In this document: piece by piece, positions 1-13,100 of the stretch
Numbering within the stretch: the stretch's first letter is position 1
How the letters are laid out: every line of letters starts with the position of its first letter
Source of the DNA: Tubulanus polymorphus
Lineage: Eukaryota > Nemertea > Palaeonemertea > Tubulaniformes > Tubulanidae
Assembly (NCBI RefSeq): GCF_964204645.1
Contig: NC_134034.1
Span: 11,866,462 to 11,930,461, forward strand
Direction: 5' to 3'
DNA length: 64,000 bases
The notes under the pieces: model-generated
The model's input: only the letters and a program-made list of their open reading frames with translations
Told to the model about the DNA's origin: nothing
Databases searched by the model: none
Position numbers and translations under genes: made by a program

Positions 1-3000
1 AATAGACTCGGATTTACTATACTTGACATCATACTAGAATACTGAAAATACACAATACGTAACAAAGACTCAACCTCTGAAAAGTTCTATCAGTAAAATG
101 CAGAATTTTTTCAGTGACATTTCTTTGAAATATTTAAGAAAATGTTCAAATTAATCAGTAATCAATGGGGGTAAGACCCTCACTAACATCTTTCGTATTT
201 CTGTTCAAATGAATCAGTAATCAACAGTAAGACCCTCAGTAACATCTTTCATATTTCTGTTCAAATTAATCAGTAATCAACAGTAAGACCCTCGCTAACA
301 TCTTTCATATTTCTGTTCAAATGAATCAGTAATCAACAGTAAGACCCTCAGTAACATCTTTCATATTTCTGTTCAAATTAATCAGTAATCAACAGTAAGA
401 CCCCCTCAGTAACATCTTTCATATTTCTGTTCAAATTAATCAGTAATCAACAGTAAGACCCTCACTAACATCTTTCATATTTCTGTTCAAATTAATCAGT
501 AATCAACAGTAAGACCCTCACTAACATCTTTCATATTTCTGTTCAAATTAATCAGTAATCAACAGTAAGACCCTCAGTAACATCTTTCATATTTCTGTTC
601 AAATTAATCAGTAATCAACAGTAAGACCCTCAGTAACATCTTTCATATTTCTGTTCAAATTAATCAGTAATCAACAGTAAGACCCCCTCAGTAACATCTT
701 TCATATTTCTGTTCAAATTAATCAGTAATCAACAGTAAGACCCTCAGTAACATCTTTCATATTTCCGTTCAAATCTATCAGTAATCAAGGGGGTTAAGAC
801 CCTCAGTAACGTCTTTCATATGTTTCATATTTGCATCAAACAAATCAAATCGGTATTTCTCACTATAGATTAGTTACAAATACTGAAAATCAGGAAGAAA
901 TGGCAGCTGTGAGTCATCCATCGTGGGTGCTTATTTATTGACTTCGTAGTGGCCCAAACCCTGTGGAAGTGTGTACTGGCTGTACTACTGCAGACTTACC
1001 CCTGGACCGTTGGAAGACAATGTATTAATAGAATTAAACAATGCGTTCTCTTGTAAAGGACCCAACGTATTAGACGCATCTCTTTGAGCTGAAAAAAATT
1101 ACAATCATCAAAAAAAGAAGATTAATAATGATAATAATGATAATCTATTTACTTAATATCTACAGGGTAATATCTGCACTTAACATAAAATGAGAAAATA
1201 AATGAAATACTCGACATTAACAATACGAATAATTGTCAATTTGTTAAAAACATTAAGACAAATAAACAAATTAACATTTAACTTGACAGTGAGAGTAGAA
1301 ATAGAACACCATATGCATCTAGACCTCAATTGATGAAACGTTTTACAGCGCAAAATCATTTGTTTTCATCTTAAAAAATTCATCAGAACCCTAGGTCTAT
1401 TTCCAAGAGATAATTCAAGCTCGAAATCGGGCTAATCAGGATTAGGAATTTTTGGATGATCCCGATCTAAATGCGGTCACAGGCGCGAATATGCATACCA
1501 TGATTTTTTGAAACTGACACAGGAGATGCCTGGGTTGAATATAAAGAACAATTAGTTCAAGGTGTCACGCGCACGTGTGCAGCTCAACAGGGTAATTAAA
1601 ATCATACTCGTCTAAAACGTGGATAAAAACAATGCTGTAAATTACAGCAGTAATCATCGAATATCTACGAAATGACAATTCAATCTGGCCGACGAAATAA
1701 TCGATTCGAAGCGGTATATTTTTGGAATCGGGAAAAATTTAACCGGATAACTATTCTACCAACTGTTGTATTTTATACTCGCGAGGCAGGATCATCCATT
1801 CATTATCATATTGTGCGCAAATTCCCCTGAATTTTCATTTTACCGCCTTTCTTATTCTAGAGCCCCCTCTCCCTATGCAGACCCTACTCCTGTATATATC
1901 CACTATCCTCTCAACATGTAGGCTCTCTATCCTTTTCACCTTAGACTAATTGTTCTTTATATTCAAGCTAAGAGTCTACAGGCTCCATACCCTTGTACAG
2001 ACCCAGTAGACTCCTATTATACCTCTCTCTCCGACCGCCTAACCTCATGGCCTGTAGGTTCCAATTTTATGTCTTTTCCTCCCTGATGTAGACCTTCTCT
2101 CTCCCGTACAGACCCCCTTCCCCCGTACAGACCCTCTCCCCTCCCCATGTACAGACCCTCTCTCCCCCTCCCCATGTACAGACCCTCTCTCACCCTTCCC
2201 CCATACAGACCCTCTCCCCCTCCCCATGTACAGACCCTCTCCCCCTACTCATGTACAGACCCGATCCCCCTCCCCCTGTGTGAACCCCTGCTACATACCT
2301 TGCTGTTTAACATTGTGAATAAACAGACTACAGTCTTGAGGCGGTTTCCATTCAGGGTTCGTCAACTATAAACAACAAATAGGAAAAGTCAACGATCGAA
2401 CGAGAGAAACTCACTGAGATGAATATCTGATACTTACAGTAAAATGCATCAGTGATAATTCAGTTTTACCGTTCTCCGCCTGCTGGTAGTGATTAGCGTT
2501 AGTTAAATCTTCATCAACCCACTGAATATAAAACAAAATACAGATTCATCTTCACGCATTCCTCAACATCCAGTTCCATTGCGACTCTTTCAAATAGTCT
2601 AAAAATGGTCCCGGTTACTTATCAAAAACAACCAGGGGCTGCAGTTGCTCAAGAGTTGCTCAAGAGTTAACCAGTGGATTGATGTAGTGACAATTAAAGT
2701 TGCATTGTTACTATGCTATTTATCCGCCGATAAGATATCTATCATGAACCAAATATTCAGCGATTGGCCCCAGGTCGAGTCAAGAATAATAGGGAAAATA
2801 AGGATTATCGATTTCAATTCCACAGTAAGAAGTGTAGTTTGATTCTGGATCTCACTCATACAACTGCACCTAGAATTCCATCACTTAAGAGTTCATAGTA
2901 TAGGACTACATATTGCTTTCAGGGGCAGATCAAGAGGCCAATTTCAAAGTCCCATAAGGGCATTTGATGTCCAAAAAGGCAATGTACTACTGCAATGAAA

Positions 3001-6000
3001 TGCACCAATTTTCTTTGTTGACCAAATCAGATGGGTTTACCAAATCAGATGTTAACCGAGGCCGCGTTTTTAGCATTACCTGCCGATTGCCGTGTTTTCT
3101 GACGTCCATCTGAGCGAACGAGCAGACGTCGCCGACTCCGACGACTTCCACGGTGAAATTACGAAAGAAATCGATAACGTCGAGAGTTCGGTGTCGCAAC
3201 GAGAAACACAGAATGAACGGCGTAATCAGAGGACTTAATAACTCCTCGAGGATACACGTCTGAAAATATAACGATATAAACATCATTATCATAACCGTTG
3301 ATTTAACACTCCAGGTCCGCGTCGTGAAGAAAGATGAAAGTCTCAAACTAAGAATGATAGATAAGAGTCCCAACCTCTGAAAAGTGCTATCAGTAACAAA
3401 TTTAATTTTTCTTCAGTAACATTTCATTGAAATATGAAAGAAAATGTTCAAATTTATTAGTAATCAACAGTAAGACCCTCGGTAACATCTTTCATATTTC
3501 TGCTCAAATGAATCAGTAATCAACAGTAAGACCCTCAGTAACATCTTTTATATTTCTGTTCAAATGAATCAGTAATCAACAGTAAGACCCTCAGTAACAT
3601 CTTTCATATTTCTGTTCAAATTAATCAGTAATCAACAGTAAGACCCTCAGTAACATCTTTTATATTTCTGTTCAAATGAATCAGTAATCAACAGTAAGAC
3701 CCTCAGTAACATCTTTTATATTTCTGTTCAAATTAATCAGTAATCAACAGTAAGACCCTCAGTAACATCTTTTATATTTCTGTTCAAATTTATTAGTAAT
3801 CAACAGTAAGACCCTCAGTAACATCTTTCATATTTCTGTTCAAATTAATCAGTAATCAACAGTAAGACCCTCAGTAACATCTTTTATATTTCTGTTCAAA
3901 TTAATCAGTAATCAACAGTAAGACCCTCAGTAACATCTTTTATATTTCTGTTCAAATTTATTAGTAATCAACAGTAAGACCCTCAGTAACATCTTTCATA
4001 TTTCTGTTCAAAGTTAATCAGTAATCAACAGTAAGACCCTCAGTAACATCTTATATATTTCTGTTCAAATTAATCAGTAATCAACAGTAAGACCCTCAGT
4101 AACATCTTTCATATTTCTGTTCAAATTAATCAGTAATCGACAGTAAGACCCTCAGTAACATCTTTCATATTTCTGTTCAAATTAATCAGTAATCGACAGT
4201 AAGACCCTCAGTAACATCTTTCATATTTCTGTTCAAATTAATCAGTAATCGACAGTAAGACCCTCAGTAACATCTTTCATATTTCTGTTCAAATTAATCA
4301 GTAATCGACAGTAAGAATAGCTGAATAGCACTGGGTTGTATGAAGTGTTACAGCAATTAAACTCATGAAAATCATGAATTTACTTTTAGTTTTTATGTTT
4401 TCGTATTATTTTCTAATCAACGATTTCTTTCAAACGAAAAAACTTACGATTTTATATTGAAATAATTGTGAGAATTCATCTCTGACGCGGTACGTGTGAG
4501 CGTTACCCTTCCACGAGTCGGGCATATAGTGAATCTGAGCGAGGGTCGTCATTAGCAACGCTTCCGGGCAAAATATCATGTGTTCATCGGGGATTAAACT
4601 GCGACTGATCGTCACGACGACACCTGGAAAAAAATACCGCTAAACTGATAAACACCATATAATGGTCGCTTCTATCGAATGACATAAACAAACAATCCAT
4701 TTTCAGAAATGTCTGTCTCCTTATGCCATCATCGAACTACCACGTAGCTATTGGAGTAGAAATTAAACATTCATCTTTAAATCTTCGGAGTACAATTTCT
4801 TACCTAATATGGTCATAGTGGTTAACATATGAGATACGGCCAAAACATCTTCATCAATAACAGTGAGAATGATTAATATAGCGAGTACTGAACCAGCAAA
4901 AAATACCACATTCCTGTAAATGAATTAACAGATATCAGTTACTGAGAACTACTAGTTCAGTTACTGACCACTACTAGTTCAGTGACTGACCACTACTGCT
5001 TCAGTTACTGACCACTACTGCTTCAGTTACTGACCACTACTTCAGTGACTGACCACTAAGAGTTCAGTGACTGACCACTAAAAGTTCAGTTACTGACCAC
5101 TACTGCTTCAGTGACTGACCACTAGTTCAGTTACTGACCACTACTAGTTCAGTTACTGACCACCACCAACTAGTCTCACTGATTGACTGGCTAGTCTCAC
5201 TGATTGACCTGTTCTCCAACCTCCCGCCTGAATCAGATTTCCGAATAATTAAAATCATCGACTTACTTTGCAAACACTACAAGTAACGGAGAAATAAATA
5301 TATTCATGAATCTCGTTGCTGGTTGATAACCCCGACTTAATCTGAAAATACGCCAACAATCATTCATGACTTCTACGAATCAGTAAAACTACCGGTAATT
5401 ACCGACGACCTTTCCGAACTAACCTGGCATTGAACTCATGATCTAATTCGTTAAAATGACGCAGATAAAGTCTCGAATAATGAGACCACCTTCGCATTCC
5501 TAAACTACTCGGAGATCTTTTAATTAACTGGAAAAAAACAAAACCATGAAAATCAGACATAAATTCTACAGAATTTGATTCTGAACTATTAGCATCCTCC
5601 TATTAGCAGGGTTCTTACAGATCAGGGAATCCTAAATTCCCTCATATTTCCCTGACCCTTGACCATAAATTCCCTGATTAAATCATAAGACATCCTCAGT
5701 GAGGGCTGTTTCTTATCAAGAGGTTCATTGTGTCATTCGTCACTGGCAAAAACAACAAGACACCAAAAATTCAAATTCCCTGATCAAATTATAACGTATC
5801 CTCAGTGAGGGCAGTTTCTTATCAAGAATCTGTTCCTTGTGCCACTCACTCATCACCAGCAAGAACAACATGACACCAAAAATTCAAATTCCCTGATTGC
5901 ATTATAAGATATCCTCAGTGAGGGATCAAGAGTATCCTTGTGACACTCATCGCATGCAAGAACATGACACAAGAAATTCCCTGATTTTCTCTGCAGGGAG

Positions 6001-9000
6001 AAATAAATCCGGAATTCCCTGATCAGTAAGAACCCTGTATCAGACTTATCCTCTCAGGAATTGAGTAAAACTACCCTAACCCAGCCGCCCTATTACTAAA
6101 CGGGATAAACTCTTACCTCTGCATACTGGAAGAACGAATACAATATCGTCCACAGAAATATAATCGGACAAAATATAAAATTAGCAATTCCAACCCACAA
6201 AATATGTTTCGATAACCTGAAAAATATCAATATCGTCGAGAATGTCAATTCACTGAAACGACAATCGATAAATCCTCTACAGGTGAAGACTTACTGTTCT
6301 GCTAGTTCTTTTCGTTTGTGAATATTTTTGAAATCGTCTTTTAAATGCCAGTAATTTTGGAACGGAGACCACGGACCCCCTGCAATAAATATTCGATCAT
6401 GCTAGATCCCACAATAATTCAGACAAAAAGAGAACTCTTGAATAGAAGAGTTTATATATTTGAGCAACGTTTAGACTACTAGCCATCATCAAGTGTACTG
6501 ATGATGGCTACCGAAACGTTGCTCCAAATATATAAACCCTTTACTCAACAACTTTAAATCTTTGACTGAATAATTGTTTGATTTCACATGTATATTTATT
6601 GTACACGGATGACGTACGCTCGACTCGTTTTATCAATGTTTTAGTAAAGAACCTTTTAATTCACGATAGATGACTAAATTTCGGTACTTACAAAAAAGTA
6701 TCATTTCCAGGTTATATTTCAGCCCTTGACTGAGGAAAGTGCTGCAAGAATATCGCGAAGACAAACTCTGTGAAAACCGATTGAAAGTCAAGAGTCTGAA
6801 ATGTTTCCTTCAGCCGGTAGCTTATTCAACATTTCGACTGTATCCTGAGATTCATCTCCAGGAATACAGTATTCCTGAAGATGACTATTAGGATATTAAC
6901 AATACGTCAAATACACTTAGCTTAAGGAAACATTTCAGGATCTCGTATCATCTTCACAACGCGGACTCAGGGAGTGGTTATACATGTACTTACTATTCTC
7001 CTATAAACGGTAGGTCGAATTTAAACGGTAAAACCGATTTGTTCACCATCGCGATCATATAATTCTTAAATCTCAAAATACGGTGATAAATATCTGAAAC
7101 AAAACGAATGGCGAAAAAATATCAACGATTGAAAAATCTGACTCAGAGAAGCAAGGACAGGGGCTCGAATCCCGTAGTGTCCCCGGGCCAGACACTTATC
7201 CTCATTACCTCTCTTCAGGAGTAAATGGATACCTGACCTGATAGATGACTCCCAAGTCGAGTTGTTAGGAGGTTACTGCTTCCCACGGGTAGATGACTGA
7301 TATATCGTTTAAGTCGGACCGTAAACCGTGGAACTAAAATTCTGAAACATTACATCACCCAGGCCTGAAGAACGCTGAGAGCCGCCTGGTGGCCGGGTTA
7401 TGAAACTTACCTAATCCACTGAGTTCTTGTTTATGTATACACATTTGTTGTTCTTTCTGTACCTCGAGCAGACGATATTGAACTTCATGCCACGTCATGT
7501 TACTTAAATCAGCCTGCAATTCATTACAACATATATAACCCCCTCACAAACATGGCTACTACCATACATAACACTATGACATCATCAAATTGACCAGTGC
7601 CTTAAGATGCTTCTTAATCTTTTATGGAGACTGTCATCACTTCGGTTAGTATCTATAAGTGTCAATTGATGATGTCATAGGGAGATAAATGGAGTCGGCC
7701 ATATTATCTCAAGGGATCTACCAGTATATCAATTAACTTGGTAATTTGATGATGTCGTAGATGGATTTTATGGAGACAAGTCATATTTTAAATAGCCGAA
7801 AATAATCATGTTCTTTCCTGATACTTACGGCTGAGATTTTTAATGCATATAAGTAGAAAGCCCTGATCTCGCAGTATTTAAATATGTTGTAGATGACTTT
7901 AATCACGCGTAGAATCCAGAACACCAATGCAATTAACAAACAGATTACAATCATCGGATTAAATCTGCAGAGAAAAAGAAGACGATCGTAAGTTTGACTG
8001 CGGCGAACGAGGAGCCCGCTTGTGACAACTACTTTAGCAGTAGAGGTTTCAACTAGTGGCAGGCTAGGATCTGCCAGGTGTTGCTAGTGTGCAGTAGGAC
8101 ATCAACTACTGCGGCAATGGACGATTCCACTTGTGGCGAGTGAGGATCCACTACGCGTCACCAGTTTAAATTAAGACAAAACGACGCCCGATTTCATGCC
8201 CAATTCAAATAAAATCTAGCCACAATTTCCTTAATTCTATACATGATGAATCAATATATTGTACGATATATGAACAATGAAGATGAATCTGAGTTTATCA
8301 GAAGGTCTTCATTTGCCTAAGTTCCCGATGTAGGAGGCTAAAGTGAACTAAATTTTGATTGAGTAGTCCTATTGATATACACACCATCTAACAGGATAGT
8401 CCTCATCAACAACGTATTAGTCGATGATTATTCAGTCGATGATTATGTAAATAAGCGGTGTATCTAATCGACGAAACGAGCAATATATTAAACTTACCCT
8501 CGTACGCATTGATTGAAAGGTATCACAGTTTCCGGGATGGTGACTTTGTGAGTCGAGTTGAAAATGACGTTGGCGAATAAAACGTTGTAATCGACGCATT
8601 CGATGAGATAAACTGAGAACACGACGACGAACACAAACTGTCTACAAATAACAACAGAGAGAAAGAGAGACATAAACGTGTCAATCTGCATCATGTAACC
8701 CTTTAGTGAGTTAGGCCTTCCTGCGTACCTAATCGTCGGTGGTAAGCTTTCATAATCGGATGGATTTTAGATTTCTTCTAATTTGTAAATAGTGGGCTTT
8801 TTATCTTATCATCGGATGGACTTAAGTATCCGATCGTGAAATTAAACCACAGACAGGTTACTGACTGCCTGTGTGTAACCTTTAGCCTGTGGACCCTGCT
8901 GCACACTCTCACACATTCATACTTCCTATTTTGATTGTCAACGCTTCAATCTTTTAATTGAAAATGAACTAACTTCATCAGAACACTTTCAAAATCTGAT

Positions 9001-10133
9001 CATCCACACTTCACACGTGTTCAGTACTTCACCCGAGACATTTTCAATTGAAAATGAACTACAAACACCAGACATCAGTTAAGTTATCAGGATACTTTCA
9101 ACAACTGATCATCCACACTTCACATGTGTTCAGTACTTCACCTGAGACATTTTTAATTGAAAATGAACTATAAGCACCAAACATTAGACATTTTATCAGC
9201 GCACTTTCAAAAACTCACTGTCCACACTTCACACAGAGTCACTCTGGTGTAGTTGTAGGCTGTAGGTTGATGCTTGCGCTGTGATTAGGTGTATTTGAGG
9301 ATGTTTTAAAAACTAACTTACAGAAGTTGTAATAAATCTTCGATGACCATACACAGAAACCCGTGACGCTGATGAAACTGATAAACGCGAGCGAAGAACT
9401 CATCCAGATTCTCAATATGATTCCAACGAGCTGTAAACAAAAAACACATCGATTGAACTGACTGGAACTACTGAGTTCAGAACTGTGGAACTGAGTTCAG
9501 AACTGTGGAACTGAGTTCAGAACTGTGAGACTGGAAGCAGTAGTGTGGAACTGTGTACATAACTGGCTCCAGAACTGTGGAACTTAATCTAGCTGTGGAA
9601 CTGGGTGTAGTAGTGTGGAACTGTGTACAGAATGTGGAACTGGGTCTTGTAGTGTTGAACTGGTTTCAGAACTGTGGAACTGGGTCCAGAACTGTGGAAC
9701 TGGGTCCTGTACCGTGGAACTGGATTCAGATCTGTTGAACTGGATTCAGAACTGTGGACCTGGGTTCAGAATTGTGGAATTGGGTTCAGATCAGTGGAAC
9801 TGGCTTCATAACTTCTGAACTGGGTTTTAATCAGTGGAACTGGTTTCAGAACTATGGAACTACATCCCGAATTGTGGAAATGAGTCAAGCTGTGGAACTG
9901 GTTCAGGTCAGTGGAACTGTGTGATATACAGAAGTAGTGGAAATGGATGTGAACTGCAGAACTGGGCGCTGAACTGTGGAACTGTGTGGATGAATTGTGG
10001 AATTGATGTGGAACTCACTTTTATTATCAGGTACAATGTGTATGATGTTCTCATACTGTGGAGTTTCAGTATCATCGTCGTAATAAGACGACAGGGGTTG
10101 ATATCCCGTTTCAAAACCACTAGTAGACGCCAT
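1..10133 (-). CDS. ATG9: ATG9 autophagy lipid scramblase (partial, multi-exon)
   Basis: ATG9 is the multispanning membrane protein that seeds autophagosomes and scrambles phospholipids on ATG9 vesicles. Sixteen coding exons on the minus strand, high to low: 10019-10133, 9322-9430, 8498-8641, 7829-7964, 7411-7513, 6994-7093, 6692-6729, 6295-6379, 6117-6216, 5424-5527, 5267-5341, 4804-4913, 4448-4623, 3080-3259, 2438-2521, and about 989-1078. All have GT/AG borders, and phases agree through 2438. Family hallmarks: WNHIENLDEFF (about residues 41-51), ECVDYNVLFAN in the first membrane segments, LRHFNELDHEF, IPDEHMIFCPEALL, IHYMPDSWKGNAH, DEFSQLFQYK, then ILEELLSPLITPF, DFFRNFTVEVVGVGDVCSFAQMDV and YQQAENGKTELSLMHF. 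The start is the first ATG (10133) after a likely 5'UTR acceptor at 10175. The exon for the conserved TNPxW segment, expected between 1079 and 2437, was not found. The C-terminal tail continues beyond position 1. Confidence 0.96.
73..830. repeat. 56-bp minisatellite, copy 1 (ATG9 intron)
   Basis: About 11 tandem copies of a 56-bp unit containing AACATCTTTCATATTTCTG and CAGTAATCAACAGTAAGACC. The left flank (about 73-160) matches the flank of the second array at 3371. It lies in the ATG9 intron downstream of the exon at 989-1078. Confidence 0.95.
831..2437. other. ATG9 introns around the 989-1078 exon
   Basis: Apart from the exon at about 989-1078 this stretch shows no gene. 1860-2290 is C/T-rich and contains a degenerate array of about 25 bp (CCCTCCCCATGTACAGACC) at 2100-2280. 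The open frames there are by-products of the low-complexity repeat. Confidence 0.6.
3371..4318. repeat. 56-bp minisatellite, copy 2 (ATG9 intron)
   Basis: About 15 tandem copies of the unit seen at 73-830, with the same left boundary (AACCTCTGAAAAGT then CTATCAGTAA). It lies between the ATG9 exons at 3080-3259 and 4448-4623. The last copies share a CAGTAATCGACAG variant, showing recent local duplication. Confidence 0.95.
4941..5215. repeat. about 22-bp tandem repeat (ATG9 intron)
   Basis: Repeats of CAGTTACTGACCACTACT with variable spacers, about 11 copies, between ATG9 exons 5267-5341 and 4804-4913. Noncoding. Confidence 0.85.
5607..6037. mobile_element. hAT-like non-autonomous element (CAGGG termini)
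   Basis: The termini are inverted repeats: CAGGGTTCTTACAGATCAGG at 5607 and its complement (AGTAAGAACCCTG) ending at 6037. The interior carries three degenerate copies of a block of about 110 bp (ATCCTCAGTGAGGG, AAATTCCCTGAT). CAGGG ends are typical of hAT non-autonomous elements. No 8-bp target duplication is visible, so the family assignment is tentative. It lies in an ATG9 intron. Confidence 0.65.
6446..6546. mobile_element. foldback with hammerhead-like core (ATG9 intron)
   Basis: Inverted arms (TTTATATATTTGAGCAACG and CGTTGCTCCAAATATATAAA) enclose CTGATGA (6499-6505), a short GG/CC hairpin and GAAAC (about 6513-6517). Same motif class as 33582-33727, 38381-38683 and 57279-57533. Confidence 0.6.
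7140..7410 (+). mobile_element. possible tRNA-derived SINE remnant
   Basis: GGCTCGAATCCCG at about 7163 resembles an RNA polymerase III B-box. About 230 bp of non-coding sequence follow (GATGACTCCCAAGTCGAG, then CGCCTGGTGGCCGGG) without open frames. No A-box or 3' tail was identified, so this is a weak call. Confidence 0.3.
8724..8890. mobile_element. partial copy of the 62.4-kb foldback with nested insert
   Basis: CCTAATCGTCGGTGGTAAGC and ATCCGATCGTGAAA match the left arm of the foldback at 62388. Between them an insert of about 60 bp (ending GTAAATAGTGGGCTTTTTATC) matches the terminus of the foldback at 38381-38683, so one element is nested in another. Confidence 0.6.
8930..9240. repeat. 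three-copy repeat of about 100 bp (ATG9 intron)
   Basis: Three degenerate copies, 91 and 109 bp apart, each with AATTGAAAATGAACTA and TGATCATCCACACTTCACA. The AAAATGAACT block is the same sequence found at the centre of the MITE at 13314-13427. Confidence 0.8.
9462..9930. repeat. 20-21-bp minisatellite beside ATG9 exon 1
   Basis: About 20 copies of AACTGTGGAACTGGGTTCAG, the first half of the 39-bp minisatellite seen elsewhere. Degenerate units extend to the ATG9 exon 1 donor at 10018. Open frames here are repeat artefacts. Confidence 0.9.
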
Positions 10134-10174
10134 CTCACTATCCACTCTTATCTATCCACTCTCTCTATAAATCT
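10019..10174 (-). other. ATG9: ATG9 first coding exon with 5'UTR segment
   Basis: On the minus strand a TTTTTGCAG acceptor ends at 10175, so 10134-10174 would be 5'UTR preceded by an upstream noncoding exon. Coding runs from the ATG at 10133 to 10019 and gives a tyrosine- and aspartate-rich N-terminus (ETGYQPLSSYYDDD), like the vertebrate ATG9A start. The donor is A|GTGAGT at 10018-10013, and its intronic side falls at the edge of a 20-bp minisatellite. The 5'UTR part is inference. Confidence 0.75.
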
Positions 10175-13100
10175 CTGCAAAAATAATCAAATCATTAGAA
10201 TAGATTAGGTAGGTAGGTCTCATCCATGGCATAGGCTATGCGTTCCACAGGTCTGGGGCCCCTGGGTTATTGATCTGACAAAAAAAAAATTTTGTATGAA
10301 AATGATAAATTTACAGGCGACAACTGTGGAACTGGATACGGGTTGGTGAACCTGAAAAATAAAACTATAAGAAGGGATGGGTTTGAGAACTAGGATTGTT
10401 TACTACTAAGTACCTCCTTAAAAGGGAAAAAAGTCCAAGAACATGTCAGTCATTCAAGAACCAGACAGAGGTAAATTGAGGATTGTCAGAGGTATGGTTG
10501 TTAGAATTAACGCTATAAAAGGTACACGACTTGATATTGTGTCATTACCTAACGAAATGACATTCAAACTGATCGGAATAAACACAGACTAAGCAAACAG
10601 CTGATTTTGAAAAGAAAGAAACTGAAAATCAAAAACAGTAAAATATCTGACAATTCGACATAAATAAATTATTACCAGTTCGATATTTTCTCAACCTCTT
10701 TTTATCATCAATCAATCCATTCATTCACATTTGACCTGTTTTAATTATATCGTCGCAGTTTCCCTAAATCATCAAAAAATTAGAAAATTTCTGACAGATC
10801 AAAACAACGCAGTGCATTGTGGGTGTTAGAGTCTAACGATAGATGGCGGTACTGATCAAATTCAAATTTGGTTTATTTGTTCAAACCGGTGGCAGCACTG
10901 GACGGTATAATTGTTCGTACTGGCGGCCCGGTCGGCCAGATTACCCAGGTATTTGTTAACGTATTTAATTGTGGCGCCAATTCTGAATGTTTCGATACGA
11001 AACTCGCAGGGACTCTTAAAGACGACTGGATGCATCTTTGTGCTATGTCAGTTTTACTATAAACACGGAATTTTTCCATATTTAAAGATTTTAATCTTCG
11101 AAACTGACAAGTTCAGGATGCCACTATACCCCAGTCTATTGATTAAACTGACCCCTGAATTTTGCTATTAGAGTATAATCAAAACGGCAATCAGAATATT
11201 GACTCACTTGTCCTTTTTTTATGATAGGAATTTTTTGGAGAGCCTTTTGAATCGTACCGGTTAGACAAAAGCTTATGCCTTATGTCCCCAATGTGACAAA
11301 TGAATAGAATTCATAGAATTTAAGTGCATCACGATTTTTAAAAACTGAAGAAAATTCCCTTGGAAAATTTCATACCCTTACATCACCCAAATATCTCCTA
11401 GGAAAAGATACTGCAATGCCTATCCGCCATTTCATTGTGAAATCTCCGTGTAGAGGACTGAGCCGCAGAGCTTCTTCACGTAACAATAAAGTGGCCTTTT
11501 GTCGTACAGGCCATCGACTGGTTTGCACCAGAACAATAGAAATCGGACCTATTTGGTCAATCTATAGACTGCGCATGGGTGGTCTGTGGAAGGTTTGTTT
11601 GCCGTCTCGACCTGAACTCGATCTCACAGACTGTGGTCACATGAAATGATAATACAATATTACAAAGGTGCCACGACCACAATTTCCAATAATAACGAAC
11701 TACTTGTTATCTTATGCCATTTACACAAGAGGGTTGAGGATTTCACTATTCCCGAAGAAGTCTGATATAGTCAAAACATCGAATTAAGTATTAGCTCAAG
11801 CGAAAACATTTCGGACTCTGATTTCTGATTCTTAATGTGGGACTCTCGATATTTTCATTAAAACACGGAAGATGACTATTAGGTTATAGTCGAAACATTA
11901 AGTAAACTACACTAGCTCACATTTCGGAATCTATTTTTACATTATTAGTACATCACCACAGCACGGACTCAAGAGTGTTTCGTTAATGATTATGATGTCA
12001 ATCGTTGTCGCGAACACGTAAATTACACCAGTAGTCGTCTGCTAGCGATAGACGATTATTAACGGTCGAACGGACGGCGTATTTCCCAGAGTCGAGACTT
12101 CGGCAAACAAATATCGGCGCAGTAACGAGCTAAGACAGTAACCAATCTAGATGTATTAGTGGACATACTTCATTAGAGGCCACCGCGGAATACTAGGCTA
12201 TCAGTAGAGGTTCAAGTCTGGGGATTTCTTTTCCCAGATCTCCAGATCCGCAGTTGTGATTCGTGTTGACCGTAGTTAATTTTCGATGAGTTGAAATAAC
12301 CTTATTTTCAATGACGACTCGACTGCCGAGTCAAATTGCATCTCACGACTTTGGAACCGGGTCCTAACTAATCTCCAAGTTGAGTTGAAATCTATTTTTG
12401 TAGCGCATACACAGCACAAGTTGAGTTGAAATCTATTTTTGTAGCGCATACACAGCACAAGTTGAGTTGAAATCTATTTTTGTAGCGCATACACAGCACA
12501 AGTTGAGTTGAAATCTATTTTTGTAGCGCATACACTTGTGATGTACAGAGTGGAATGAATATAAATTTAAAACCCACTGCATACAGGAATTAAGATATTC
12601 AAAATACGAATTTCATCAAACAAGAATTAAAATCGAAATACACGATGCGTTTCGAAGTCTCGCTAGGGGTCATCGTCAGGTTCTACCTGTCCTAATAGCC
12701 GTTTAAGAAAATCTCTAATAGCTGGTCATTCCAAGTTGCAAGGGTCATGGCTCAGATTCAAGACCAGCCCAAGACCAATTTAGGGAACGATTTAAGAGCA
12801 ATTTCGGACTTCGTCAATAGTCTAACCTACCGCAACGAATGGTAGCTAAACGATGAAAGAAAAACAAACAAAAAACTGCTGTTAAATCTAATGATGCAAC
12901 ATTTTATTGATTATTTCAGCATTTTTAAAATTATTTGCCAACTACGATCAGTATTACATCGAGGAACTACATAATTATACAATCATAAACAATGTCACGT
13001 GACGTCTGTATCATTACCACAGCGACAATTATTTACAAACTTTCATTAACAAAAACTCAATCATTTAAGTTTCACGCTTTACAAGAATATAAATATTTTT

